DNA from: LMUY01 sp965199105
GTDB taxonomy: Bacteria; Pseudomonadota; Alphaproteobacteria; Acetobacterales; Acetobacteraceae
Direction of reading: 5' to 3'
Length of the DNA stretch: 64,000 nt
NCBI GenBank assembly: GCA_965199105.1
Contig: CBDAQO010000002.1
Location: 1,426,001-1,490,000, forward strand
Shown: piece by piece, positions 55,827 through 63,762 of the stretch
Numbering within the stretch: position 1 is the first letter of the stretch
Layout: each line of letters starts with the position of its first letter
Notes under the pieces: model-generated
Database searches by the model: none
The model's input: the letters and a program-made list of their open reading frames with translations, nothing else
Told to the model about the DNA's origin: nothing
Translations under genes and position numbers: made by a program

Positions 55827-56054
55827 ATGACCCAACATCGACTTGCGATCCTGCCCGCGGGCACCCTGGTCGCAGCCGCGCTACTTGCCCTCGCTCCCGC
55901 CACCGGCGCTTCGAGCTGCCGCACCGTCGGCGGCCCCACCCAGTTCGCCGCCATGGTTGTGCGGCCGGAGAACTGCTGCAGCGGCACGATGCACTGTGCC
56001 CAACTCCTCTCCACGGTGCGCGTGATGCGCCCAGGCCACGAACGGCACGTCTGA
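55827..56054 (+). CDS. small exported cysteine-containing peptide
   Basis: A 75-residue protein with a signal peptide (MTQHRLAILPAGTLVAAALL, then ALAPATGASS). The mature part has four cysteines (31, 50, 51 and 57), suitable for two disulfides. No family is recognised. The ribosome site (AAAGAG) is weak and the frame is open upstream to 55671. It lies between the divergent zapE gene and a 2OG oxygenase gene. The signal peptide and cysteine pattern make it plausible but unproven. Confidence 0.55.
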   Translation: MTQHRLAILPAGTLVAAALLALAPATGASSCRTVGGPTQFAAMVVRPENCCSGTMHCAQLLSTVRVMRPGHERHV

Positions 56055-56105
56055 TCCGCATGGCGCGTGCTTGAAATTGACCGTGGCGCCGCCCTAGGAA
56101 GGGGC

Positions 56106-56753
56106 ATGGACGCCATCGCGCTTGCCGACACCCTGCTCGACCTGCCCCGCCTCGCGGCCACGCCGGTCGCGACCGACCCGTTTCGCCACGTCGTGGTGCC
56201 ACAGTTCGTGCCGCCGGACGCGTTGCGGGACGTGCTGGCCGGGCTGCCTGCCATGGCCAGCGGCGGCTCCTTCCCGCCCGGCGCGCTGCATCTGGGGCCG
56301 GCCGCCGCCGAGCTGGTGCGCGAGATGCAGGGCCCGGCGATGCGCGAGGCGATTGCCGCCAAGTTTGCGCTGGACCTCCAGGACGCGCCCGTCATGCTCA
56401 CCCTGCGCGGACGCACCCGCGAGAAGGACGGCCGCATCCACACCGACTCGACGGCCAAGCGCGTGACAGTATTATTGTACCTCAACCTGCCCGGTGAGGC
56501 CTGGACCAAGCAGGAGGGCTGCCTGCGCCTGCTGCGCGGCCCGGACGACATCGAGGACTACGCGGTGGAAATCCCACCGGTCGACGGCACGCTGCTGGTG
56601 TTCCCCAACGGCCCGACCACTTGGCACGGCCACCGCCAGTTCGTCGGTCCGCGCCACGCCATCCAGTTGAACTACATGACCAATGACGGCCAGGCGCGCC
56701 ACGAGCTGCGACGGCACCGCTGGTCGGCCCTGGTGAAGCGGGTAACCGGCTGA
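56106..56753 (+). CDS. 2-oxoglutarate/Fe(II)-dependent oxygenase family protein
   Basis: A 215-residue PKHD-type oxygenase. The iron ligands are visible as DGRIHTDSTAKRV (HxD) and the distal His in TTWHGHRQFVGPRHAIQLNY, with the 2-oxoglutarate Arg likely in the same segment. The ATG at 56106 follows AAGG. It hydroxylates an unknown substrate, possibly a protein side chain or small molecule. tRNA-Ala lies just beyond it on the other strand. Confidence 0.85.
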   Translation: MDAIALADTLLDLPRLAATPVATDPFRHVVVPQFVPPDALRDVLAGLPAMASGGSFPPGALHLGPAAAELVREMQGPAMREAIAAKFALDLQDAPVMLTLRGRTREKDGRIHTDSTAKRVTVLLYLNLPGEAWTKQEGCLRLLRGPDDIEDYAVEIPPVDGTLLVFPNGPTTWHGHRQFVGPRHAIQLNYMTNDGQARHELRRHRWSALVKRVTG

Positions 56754-56775
56754 GCCGGGCCAAACGGTCGGGGAG

Positions 56776-56851
56776 TGGTGGAGCTGAGGGGAATCGAACC
56801 CCTGACCTCCTCATTGCGAACGAGGCGCTCTACCAACTGAGCTACAGCCCC
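56776..56851 (-). tRNA. tRNA-Ala (anticodon CGC)
   Basis: A complete 76-base cloverleaf with encoded CCA, read on the minus strand. Acceptor GGGGCTG pairs with CAGCTCC (one G-U), D arm GCTC/GAGC, anticodon stem CCTCG/TGAGG around loop TTCGCAA, and T arm AGGGG/CCCCT around TTCGATT. The anticodon CGC reads GCG, a frequent codon in this GC-rich genome. Confidence 0.95.
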
Positions 56852-57008
56852 GCCGACTTGGCCGCGGAGAAATGTCAGTAGCCCGGGGCCAAGTCAAGCG
56901 AGGCCGAACCAAGCCGAGCCTCCCCGTTGCCCCCTGCCTTTGCCCGCTGCCGTTGCCCCCTGGGCAAGGGGCGGCTAGGGTCCGCCGCCGCTCCCAGGAA
57001 ACATCGAT

Positions 57009-57320
57009 TTGCGCATCGCAGCCGCCCTCTACCAGGTGCTTCAAGAGGTCCTGAACCTCTATTGGTGGGCAGTCATCCTCGCCGCCGTAATGAGCAACCT
57101 CATCGCCTTCGGAGTGCTCGATACCCGCAACCGGCTGGTGTGGACCATCGCCGACTTCCTCTACCGCATCACCGAACCAGCGCTGCGCCGTATCCGCCGC
57201 ATGATCCCGACCCTGGGCGGCATCGATCTCAGCCCGATCGTGCTGCTGTTCGTAATCTACATCCTGCAGGCCGTACTGGCGCAGGTCTACGAGTCGTTCG
57301 TGATCCCGCTGTTCTACTGA
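57009..57320 (+). CDS. YggT family membrane protein
   Basis: A 103-residue integral membrane protein of the YggT/Ycf19 family. It has two hydrophobic regions (about residues 15-36 and 72-100) around the family signature FLYRITEPALRRIRRMIPTL followed by GGIDLSPIVLLFVI. Start is TTG at 57009 after AGGAA. The family is linked to envelope or division functions of unclear nature. Confidence 0.9.
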   Translation: MRIAAALYQVLQEVLNLYWWAVILAAVMSNLIAFGVLDTRNRLVWTIADFLYRITEPALRRIRRMIPTLGGIDLSPIVLLFVIYILQAVLAQVYESFVIPLFY

Positions 57321-57340
57321 CGGCCGCAGCAAGCGGGGCG

Positions 57341-57478
57341 CTAGAAGTCGGTGCAGCGGCCCTTTTGTTCCCAGTCGCCGTAGCGGGTGGGTTCTGGGCC
57401 GGCGGGGCCGCCGATCTCCTTCTCGGGCTTGGGCGGCGGCGGCGGGGCGGGCTGGGGTAGCTTGGGTGCGTCTTCCAT
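57341..57478 (-). CDS. DUF1674 / SDHAF4-type succinate dehydrogenase assembly factor
   Basis: A 45-residue protein: MEDAPKLPQPAPPPPPKPEK followed by EIGGPAGPEPTRYGDWEQKG and RCTDF. The C-terminal GGPxGPEPTRYGDWExKGRCxDF signature identifies the DUF1674/SDHAF4 family, which in mitochondria and alphaproteobacteria binds flavinylated SdhA and helps it join SdhB. The proline-rich N-terminus is disordered. It lies just after YggT (convergent) and before ccmI. No sdh genes are in view. Confidence 0.9.
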   Translation of the reverse strand: MEDAPKLPQPAPPPPPKPEKEIGGPAGPEPTRYGDWEQKGRCTDF

Positions 57479-57513
57479 GGCACTCAAATGGGCATGGCGG
57501 CCGGTGGCGGCAA

Positions 57514-58230
57514 CTATTGCGGCGTGGCCTGGGCCAGCATTTGCTCCACTTGGCCGCGCCAGGGCGCATCCGGCGGCGCCGCGGCCAGCGCGCGGCGGAA
57601 CAGCGCGGCCGACGCCGGGCTGAGATGACCCTCGGCGCGGCTGGTCGCGTCCGCCACGCGCGCGGCCAGCAGCGGCTCGAACCGAACGTCCAGCGCCTTC
57701 TGCCAGGCATCCGCGGCGCCGGCGAAGTTGCCCCGGCTAGCTTCGATGTTGCCGAGCAGCAGGTCGCCCTCGCGGGCCTTGTCGGAATGCGGGTCGACGG
57801 TGGCGATCGCCGCGCGAAGCTGGTCGACCATGGCGTTGGTGTCGGCCATTTCGCGGTCCGCCTGGCTCATGCGGGAGGCGAGCGGCTGCGCCGGCAGGTT
57901 GGGGTGCCCGCCGATGAGGTAGAGCCCGAGTGCCGCCACCGGAACGGCCACCAACCCGGCCAGCAATGGCCAGCGGCGCGGCGGAGCGGCCTGCATGTCG
58001 GTCATGGTGGACGCGGCCAGCAGCCTGCGTTGCACCTCGAGCATGGCGGTGGCGTGGTCGGCGGCGGAAATGCGGCCCTCGGCCCGGTCGCGGTCCAGCT
58101 CGGTCAATTGGGCGCGGTGCAGCGCCAAGGTGGGCTGCACGCGGCCGCGCACCGCCAGATGCCGTCGCAGCCCCCAAGCAGCGGGCGCCAGCGCGCAGAG
58201 CGCCAGCAGGGCGGCGGCCAGCCAGATCAT
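57514..58230 (-). CDS. ccmI: cytochrome c biogenesis protein CcmI
   Basis: A 238-residue CcmI, which holds apocytochrome c for heme attachment. It has an N-terminal membrane helix (MIWLAAALLALCALAPAAWG), a short cytoplasmic leucine-zipper-like loop (LALHRAQLTELDRDRAEGRI), a second helix (WPLLAGLVAVPVAALGLYLI) and a reduced periplasmic TPR domain (EGDLLLGNIEASRGNFAGAA). It is shorter than E. coli CcmH/I. Its start overlaps the ccmH stop (ATGA), the end of the ccm operon. Confidence 0.88.
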   Translation of the reverse strand: MIWLAAALLALCALAPAAWGLRRHLAVRGRVQPTLALHRAQLTELDRDRAEGRISAADHATAMLEVQRRLLAASTMTDMQAAPPRRWPLLAGLVAVPVAALGLYLIGGHPNLPAQPLASRMSQADREMADTNAMVDQLRAAIATVDPHSDKAREGDLLLGNIEASRGNFAGAADAWQKALDVRFEPLLAARVADATSRAEGHLSPASAALFRRALAAAPPDAPWRGQVEQMLAQATPQ

Positions 58231-58691
58231 GGGCGGGTGAGGTCGGCCAGGCGGGCCCGCTCGGCCTCGGTGAGCGGGGCGGGGAGGGCGGGCTTGCGCG
58301 GCCGGTTGGCCAGGGCGAAGCCCAACCCGGCGCCCACCGCGAGCAACGGGGACAGCCAGAGCAGCGCCGTCACCGCGTTGAACGGCGGCCGCAGCCGAAC
58401 GAAGTCACCGTAGCGCGCGACCATCCAGGCGACGATCTGGCGGTTGCTGTCACCGGCCGCGACCCGTTGCCGCACGATCGCCCGCAAGTCCCGCGCGAGG
58501 TCGGCGCCGGAATCCTCGATGCTCTCGTTCTGGCACACCAGGCAGCGGAGCTGCCGGCCGACCGATTCGGCGCGCTGCTCTTGCGCCGGGTCCTTCAGCA
58601 TCTCCGCCGGGTCACTGACCGCGTGCGCCGAGCCAGCCAGCAGGGAGCCGGCCAACAGCGCGCCGCCGAGGGCTACGCCAAGGCGCGCCAT
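58227..58691 (-). CDS. ccmH: cytochrome c biogenesis protein CcmH
   Basis: A 154-residue thiol protein with a signal sequence (MARLGVALGGALLAGSLLAG, then SAHA). The LRCLVCQN motif (Cys50, Cys53) reduces the CXXCH of apocytochrome c. C-terminal helix FNAVTALLWLSPLLAVGAGL anchors it in the membrane. It overlaps ccmG by 19 bases and ccmI by 4. Confidence 0.95.
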   Translation of the reverse strand: MARLGVALGGALLAGSLLAGSAHAVSDPAEMLKDPAQEQRAESVGRQLRCLVCQNESIEDSGADLARDLRAIVRQRVAAGDSNRQIVAWMVARYGDFVRLRPPFNAVTALLWLSPLLAVGAGLGFALANRPRKPALPAPLTEAERARLADLTRP

Positions 58692-59221
58692 GCCGGCCGC
58701 AATCCCCTTTCGATCGTGGGGCCGTCGAGCGGGCCCGCCCAATGCCAGCGCACCAGCCCGGCGCCATCCACCAGGAAGCTTTCCGGCACGCCCGAGAGGC
58801 CGAAATCGATCGCCACCCGCCCGGCCGCGTCGCGCGCGATGCGCTGGTAGGGGTTGCCGTGGCGCTGGATGAACTGGCTGGCGGCGCCCGGCTGGTCCTT
58901 GTAGGCGATCCCCCAAATCGGCATGCCCGCGCCGGCCAGGGCGAGCAGGGCGGCATGCTCCTCCTCGCAGGGCACGCACCAGGAGGCGAAGAAGTTGAGC
59001 AGCACCGCCTTGCCCGACGCCAGGTCGGCGCTGCTGAAGCCCAGGCCCGGGGCTTGCGCCGGCAGGTCGAAGGCCGGCACGTGTTCGCCGGTGATCGGGC
59101 TCGGTACGCCGCGCGGGTCGAACGTGCCCTGCTGCATGCCACGCAACATGGCCCAGAATCCAGCGCCGGCGATGGCGGCCACGCCCAGGGGGGCGGCCAG
59201 GATGGCTTGCCGCCGGGTCAT
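58673..59221 (-). CDS. ccmG: thiol:disulfide interchange protein CcmG (DsbE)
   Basis: A 182-residue membrane-anchored thioredoxin. The N-terminal anchor (MTRRQAILAAPLGVAAIAGA) is followed by a thioredoxin fold with active site FFASWCVPCEEEH (Cys82, Cys85). It has GIAYKDQPGAASQFIQRHGN and the GVPESFLVDGAG cis-Pro region typical of CcmG. It passes electrons to CcmH or the apocytochrome. The start overlaps the ccmF stop (ATGA). Confidence 0.95.
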   Translation of the reverse strand: MTRRQAILAAPLGVAAIAGAGFWAMLRGMQQGTFDPRGVPSPITGEHVPAFDLPAQAPGLGFSSADLASGKAVLLNFFASWCVPCEEEHAALLALAGAGMPIWGIAYKDQPGAASQFIQRHGNPYQRIARDAAGRVAIDFGLSGVPESFLVDGAGLVRWHWAGPLDGPTIERGLRPAWRALA

Positions 59222-61182
59222 TCGGCCGGCACCGCCAGCCCCGCGGCCCGGCGCGCCGGAGCACCCACGCGCAGTCGCCGGTCCGCCAAGGACAAGCCGC
59301 CGCCGATCGCCATGATCAGCGCGCCAAACCAAATCCACGGCGCCAGCGGGTTGTAGTGCAGCCGCATCACCGCCGCGCCGTCCCGCTCCTCGCCCATCAC
59401 GGCGTAGATGTCGGCGAACCCGTTGCTGTGGATGGCGGCCTCGGTGGTGGTCATGCCCTGCACCGGGAAGGTGCGGCGCGAGGGGTGCAGCAGCAGGTCC
59501 GGCTTGCCCGGTCGGATCACGCGCAAATTGGCGATGCGCGCGCTGTAGTTGGAGCCCTCGGCGTCACTCAGGCCGTCGAGCTTCCAGGTCAGCCCGGCAG
59601 CCTGCACCGTCTCGCCCGGATGCACCAGCACCACGCTCTGGCTGGCCAGCGACATGCCGGCGATGCCCGCCACCATGACGCCCAGGCCGGCATGGGCGAT
59701 GGCCGCGCCGAACGCGGCCACCGGCAGGCTGCGCAGGCGGGCGACGCTTTGGCCCAGCGGCAGGCGGAACAGCCGGGTGCGCTCGACGATCTCCGCCCCG
59801 GCGCCCACGATCATCCAGGCCGCGCCGGCGAAGGCTGCTGCCGGCAGGACGGGCAGGCGGGTGAACAGGATGAGGAACGCGGCCGCCGCCAGCACCGCCG
59901 CCCACCACAGCCGGCTCACCGCCGAGACCAGCGCCGCCCGCTTCCAGGGCAGCACCGGGCCGATCACCATGGCCAGGAACACCGGCACGGCGAGCGGGAA
60001 CACCGTCGCGTTGAAGAACGGTGCACCCACGCTGAGCTTGTCGTGCAGGATGAGGTCGCTGAACAACGGATACATGGTCCCGGTCAGCACCACGGCGGCG
60101 ATGGAGCACAGCAGCACGTTGTTCAGCACCAGTGCGCCCTCGCGGGACACGGGAGCGAAGATGCCGCCGGCGGTGAGGGAGGGGGCGCGGATGGCGAACA
60201 GCAGCAGGCTGCTGCCGATCACCAGGCCGAGCAGGCCCAGGATGAACACGCCACGCGCCGGGTCGTTGGCGAAGGCGTGGACGGAGTTCAGGATGCCGGA
60301 GCGCACCAAGAAGGTGCCGGACAGCGAGAGCGAGAAGGTGCCGATGGCGAGCAGCACCGTCCAGATCTTCAGCGCCTCGCGCTTTTCCACCACGATGGCG
60401 GAGTGCAGCAGGGCGGTGCCGGTCAGCCAGGGCAGGAGAGAGGCATTCTCCACCGGGTCCCAGAACCAGAAGCCGCCCCAGCCGAGCACGTAGTAGGACC
60501 ACCAGGAGCCGAGCGCGATGCCGCAGGTGAGCAGGCACCAGGAGGCGAGCGCCCACGGGCGCACCCAGCGGCCCCAGGAGGCGTCCACCCGGCCCTCGAG
60601 CAAGGCGGCGATGGCAAAGGCGAACGGCACCGCGAAGCCGACATAGCCGGCGTAGAGGATGGGCGGGTGGAAGGCGAGCCCGGGGTCCTGCAGCAGCGGG
60701 TTCACGTCGCGACCGTCGAGCGGGGCGTCGACCAGGCGGATGAACGGGTTGGAGGTGAGCAGCGAGAACAGCAGGAACCCGGCGGAGGAGGCGCCGAGCA
60801 CGCCGATCACCCGCGCCCGCAGCGCGCCCGGCAGCGTGCGCCCGAACACCGCGACCGCCCCGCCGCACAAAGCGAGGATCAGGGTCCAGAGGATGATGGA
60901 GCCCTCGTGGTTCCCCCAGGTGCCGGTGATCTTGTAGACCAGCGGGGTCAGGCTGTTGCTGTTCTCCGCCACGTTCAGCACGGAGAAGTCGTCCGTGACA
61001 TGGCTCCAGACCAGGCAAAAGGCGGAGGTGCCGAGCGCCAGGAGTTGGCCGATGGCCAGGCCCGGGGCGGCGGCAATCAGCCGGGCGTCGCGCCGTTGCG
61101 CACCCCAGATCGGCAGCACGGCCTGGGCGAAGGACAGCGCGCACGCCAGGGCAAGCGCAAAGTGGCCGAGTTCGGGGATCAC
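59218..61182 (-). CDS. ccmF: cytochrome c heme lyase CcmF
   Basis: A 654-residue polytopic membrane protein that ligates heme to apocytochrome c. The tryptophan-rich WWD region is visible as GWGGFWFWDPVENASLLPWL. Other conserved segments are WGNHEGSIILWTLILALCGG, NPLLQDPGLAFHPPILYAGY and the PLFSDLILHDKLSVG loop. Length and helices match the family. It is followed by ccmG with overlapping codons and preceded by an unrelated coiled-coil gene. Confidence 0.97.
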   Translation of the reverse strand: MIPELGHFALALACALSFAQAVLPIWGAQRRDARLIAAAPGLAIGQLLALGTSAFCLVWSHVTDDFSVLNVAENSNSLTPLVYKITGTWGNHEGSIILWTLILALCGGAVAVFGRTLPGALRARVIGVLGASSAGFLLFSLLTSNPFIRLVDAPLDGRDVNPLLQDPGLAFHPPILYAGYVGFAVPFAFAIAALLEGRVDASWGRWVRPWALASWCLLTCGIALGSWWSYYVLGWGGFWFWDPVENASLLPWLTGTALLHSAIVVEKREALKIWTVLLAIGTFSLSLSGTFLVRSGILNSVHAFANDPARGVFILGLLGLVIGSSLLLFAIRAPSLTAGGIFAPVSREGALVLNNVLLCSIAAVVLTGTMYPLFSDLILHDKLSVGAPFFNATVFPLAVPVFLAMVIGPVLPWKRAALVSAVSRLWWAAVLAAAAFLILFTRLPVLPAAAFAGAAWMIVGAGAEIVERTRLFRLPLGQSVARLRSLPVAAFGAAIAHAGLGVMVAGIAGMSLASQSVVLVHPGETVQAAGLTWKLDGLSDAEGSNYSARIANLRVIRPGKPDLLLHPSRRTFPVQGMTTTEAAIHSNGFADIYAVMGEERDGAAVMRLHYNPLAPWIWFGALIMAIGGGLSLADRRLRVGAPARRAAGLAVPAE

Positions 61183-61228
61183 AAGGCGTCTCCGCGCGGG
61201 CTGAGGTCAGGTCGACGCAGTCGTTGTG

Positions 61229-61483
61229 TCATAGGGCTTGTGGCGCTAGCCGTTCCTCAAGGCGCTCAACCCGCTCTGCGAGGCCATCGATCTCGTTCTG
61301 AAGTTCGTTTTCGTCCCTAATAGCCGTTGTGGCCTCTTGACGCAGGTCAAGCGTCGTTTGCTCAACCCGACTTATACGGCGGCGTAGTTGCTTGTCCTCG
61401 TATCGGATGAGTTTCACCTGATCTAGGACCTGCTGGATCAAACCCTGCAACAACTCGAGACTAGGCTCCGGCATTCCGGACAT
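61229..61483 (-). CDS. small coiled-coil protein inserted in the ccm operon
   Basis: An 84-residue protein predicted to be almost wholly helical coiled coil (LLQGLIQQVLDQVKLIRYED, then KQLRRRISRVEQTTLDLRQE and a final LAERVERLEERL). GC content and codon choice are clearly lower than in the flanking ccm genes. It resembles small accessory proteins that accompany mobile elements in Acetobacteraceae and Methylobacterium, but that link is from memory. It lies between ccmE (11 bases) and ccmF (46 bases), where ccmE is usually followed directly by ccmF. A conserved role in Ccm is not expected. Confidence 0.7.
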   Translation of the reverse strand: MSGMPEPSLELLQGLIQQVLDQVKLIRYEDKQLRRRISRVEQTTLDLRQEATTAIRDENELQNEIDGLAERVERLEERLAPQAL

Positions 61484-61494
61484 CCTTTCAGGTG

Positions 61495-61992
61495 TCAGCC
61501 TGACGTTTTAGTGACTAAGCTGTTCCACGTCGCGGCCGGCGGCGGCGGGCCCTTGGTCGGGTCCCACATGCCGGCCTTCTTCAGCGCGTCCGCCACGTCC
61601 TTCGGCATGTAGGTCTCGTCGTGCTTGGCCAACACCTCCGAAGCGCGGAACGTGCCGTCCGGCCGCAGCGTGCCGAGTGCGACCACGCCTTGGCCCTCGC
61701 GGAACAGGTCGGGCAAGATGCCGACATAGGCGACCTCAACGCTGGCCCGGCCGTCCGACACCCGGAACCGCGCGACCGGCTGGCCGCCCTCCGAAACGCG
61801 CTGGACGCTGCCGGCCTCGACCAGCCCGCCCAACCGCAGCGAGCGGCCGGGCAGCCCCTTGGTGGCCAGGTCGGACGGGGCGACGAAGAAGACGATGTCG
61901 TTGCTGAACGCCGACAGGCAGAGCGCGGTGGCGGAGCCCAAGCCCAGCCCGCACGCCACCAGGATTGCCATGCGCCGCCGCTTGCGTGTCAT
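61495..61992 (-). CDS. ccmE: heme chaperone CcmE
   Basis: A 165-residue periplasmic heme chaperone. An N-terminal anchor (RMAILVACGLGLGSATALCL) precedes an OB-fold. The heme-binding LAKHDETYMP motif is present with His124 and Tyr128. Typical VAYVGILPDLFREGQGVVAL is seen. The start overlaps the ccmD stop (ATGA). It takes heme from CcmC and hands it to CcmF. Confidence 0.97.
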   Translation of the reverse strand: MTRKRRRMAILVACGLGLGSATALCLSAFSNDIVFFVAPSDLATKGLPGRSLRLGGLVEAGSVQRVSEGGQPVARFRVSDGRASVEVAYVGILPDLFREGQGVVALGTLRPDGTFRASEVLAKHDETYMPKDVADALKKAGMWDPTKGPPPPAATWNSLVTKTSG

Positions 61993-62138
61993 CGTTCGCC
62001 CCCTCGCTCGCCGCGCGGATCGATGGCGGCGAGCTTGCGCCGGGCCGCCGATAGCCGCAGCGCGCTCGAGACGGCAAACACGATCGGCACCGCCATTCCA
62101 AGGCCGTAGGATGCCGCGACGAAGCCGAGATGGGTCAT
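61989..62138 (-). CDS. ccmD: heme exporter protein CcmD
   Basis: A 49-residue single-helix membrane protein (MTHLGFVAASYGLGMAVPIV, then FAVSSALRLSAARRKLAAID). The charged C-terminal tail after the helix and the gene order ccmC-ccmD-ccmE identify it. It overlaps both neighbours by four bases. It helps release heme-loaded CcmE from the CcmABC complex. Confidence 0.92.
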   Translation of the reverse strand: MTHLGFVAASYGLGMAVPIVFAVSSALRLSAARRKLAAIDPRGERGGER

Positions 62139-62902
62139 GCCACCGCCTGGATGCGGGCCATCAGCAGCCCGCGGATGCGCCGCTCCATTACCGCCGCGCG
62201 CAGCCGCGCCGTCACCACGGCGGCGAAGATCAGCGTGTAGCCGACGGCGCAGACCAACAGGGGCCACAGCATGGTCAGCGCCATGGTGGGAGCGCCGGTG
62301 AGCGTGATCGTGGCGGGCTGGTGCAGCGTGTTCCACCAGTTCACGCTGAACTTGATGACCGGCAGGTTCACCACGCCGACCAGCGCCAGGATCGCGCCCG
62401 CGCGGTAGCCACGCTGCGGGTCGTCGAAGGCGCGCACCAGGGCGATGTGGCCGACGTAGAGGAAGAACAGCACCAGCACCGAGGTAAGCCGCGCGTCCCA
62501 CACCCACCAGGCGCCCCACATCGGCTTGCCCCAGAGGCTGCCGGTGGCCAGGCACAGCGCTGTGAAGCCGGCGCCGACCGGGCCGATCTCCGCCGCCGCC
62601 AAGTCCGCCAGCGGGTGGCGCCAGATGATGGAGGCGATGGAACAGGCGGCCAGGGCCATGTAGCCGAGCGAGGCCAGCCAGGCGGACGGCACGTGGACGT
62701 ACATGATACGCACGGCGTCGCCCTGCTGCCAGTCCGCCGGGGCGTAGAACAGCCCCCAGACCAGCCCGACCACGGTCACCACCAGCGCGCTGGCGGAGAG
62801 CCAAGGCTGCACCACCGCCGCGACACGGAGGAACCGGCCGGGGTTGGCGAAGCGATGGAGGCCACGCCCGAAGCGCGGCGATGTGACAACAGTGGCGTCC
62901 AC
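62135..62902 (-). CDS. ccmC: heme exporter protein CcmC
   Basis: A 255-residue membrane protein with six helices. The tryptophan-rich heme-binding WGAWWVWDARLTSVLVLFFL and the flanking MYVHVPSAWLASLGYMALAA are hallmark segments. It loads heme onto CcmE. It is the first ccm gene in this operon, with ccmA and ccmB not adjacent upstream, where an oppositely directed YciI gene begins. Confidence 0.97.
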   Translation of the reverse strand: MDATVVTSPRFGRGLHRFANPGRFLRVAAVVQPWLSASALVVTVVGLVWGLFYAPADWQQGDAVRIMYVHVPSAWLASLGYMALAACSIASIIWRHPLADLAAAEIGPVGAGFTALCLATGSLWGKPMWGAWWVWDARLTSVLVLFFLYVGHIALVRAFDDPQRGYRAGAILALVGVVNLPVIKFSVNWWNTLHQPATITLTGAPTMALTMLWPLLVCAVGYTLIFAAVVTARLRAAVMERRIRGLLMARIQAVA

Positions 62903-63003
62903 GCGCAGAGCATAGCATGGTGATCCGGAGTTAGAAGGGTCGACCGTCCACCAAGTTTGACGGATGACTGAGTATTAACCCGTTGACGCCTTGGAGGCCG
63001 CAT

Positions 63004-63288
63004 TTGTTGTTCGCCATCACCTGTCTCGACAAGCCGGACAGCCTTGCCCTGCGCCAGGCGACCCGCCCGGCGCACTTGGAGTATGCTGCACAGCACCATG
63101 TGGCGTTCGGCGGCCCGCTGCTCGATGGCGGCGGCTCGCCGTTCGGCTCCATGCTGGTGGTTGAGGCCAACAGTAAGGAGGAGGCCGAGCGCTTCGCCGC
63201 CGCCGACCCCTACGCCCAGGCCGGGCTGTTCTCCAGCGTCACCATCCACGGCTTCCGCGCCGTGTTCCGCGACGGAGTGCTGGTATAG
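63004..63288 (+). CDS. YciI-like family protein
   Basis: A 94-residue protein of the YciI/YCII family, a small dimeric alpha+beta fold of unclear activity. It is recognised from LFAITCLDKPDSLALRQATR, the HLEYAAQHHVAFGGPLLDG stretch with the conserved His-Tyr region, and AAADPYAQAGLFSSVTIHGF. Start is TTG at 63004, 6 bases after GGAGG. The neighbouring EVE protein begins 16 bases on, so they are co-transcribed, as is common in alphaproteobacteria. Confidence 0.9.
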   Translation: MLFAITCLDKPDSLALRQATRPAHLEYAAQHHVAFGGPLLDGGGSPFGSMLVVEANSKEEAERFAAADPYAQAGLFSSVTIHGFRAVFRDGVLV

Positions 63289-63304
63289 TGGGGGCGCTGG
63301 TCTA

Positions 63305-63751
63305 GTGGCCTACTGGCTCGTCAAGTCTGAGCCGGATGGCTTCAGTTGGGACCAGCAGGTGGCGCACGGCGTGGAGCCCTGGACCGGAGTGCGCAGCCAC
63401 CAGGCCAAGAAGAACCTGCAGGCGATGCGCCAGGGTGACCTCGCGTTCTTCTACCATTCCAACGTCGGCCGCGAGATCGTGGGCGTGGTGGAGGTGGTGC
63501 GCGAGGCCTACCCCGACCCGACCGACGAGAAGTGGGTCTGCGTCGACATGAAGGCGCTCGATCCAATGCCCCACCCCGTCACGCTGGTGGCGATCAAGGC
63601 CGACCCGGCGTTAGCCGAGATGGCGCTGGTGCGGTCGTCCCGCCTCTCGGTCGGGCCCGTGACAGAGGCGCAATGGACTCATATCTGTAGCATGGGCGGG
63701 CGCAAGAACACGAAACCGCGCAAGACCGGGGCGCACGCCCAACCGGGGTAA
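63305..63751 (+). CDS. EVE domain-containing protein
   Basis: A 148-residue EVE-domain protein (YTH-related fold). Typical segments are AYWLVKSEPDGFSWDQQVAH, WTGVRSHQAKKNLQAMRQGD, LAFFYHSNVGREIVGVVEVV and MALVRSSRLSVGPVTEAQW. EVE domains bind modified bases in DNA or RNA; stand-alone forms like this are widespread. GTG at 63305 is the start. A C-terminal tail with many basic residues follows. Confidence 0.93.
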   Translation: MAYWLVKSEPDGFSWDQQVAHGVEPWTGVRSHQAKKNLQAMRQGDLAFFYHSNVGREIVGVVEVVREAYPDPTDEKWVCVDMKALDPMPHPVTLVAIKADPALAEMALVRSSRLSVGPVTEAQWTHICSMGGRKNTKPRKTGAHAQPG

Positions 63752-63762
63752 GGGGAACGCCG

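Noticed and set aside
59356..61320. 654-residue plus-strand frame opposite ccmF
   Set aside because: Its composition is rich in Gln, Glu, His, Arg and Gly with no fold-like pattern, and it mirrors the strongly supported ccmF.
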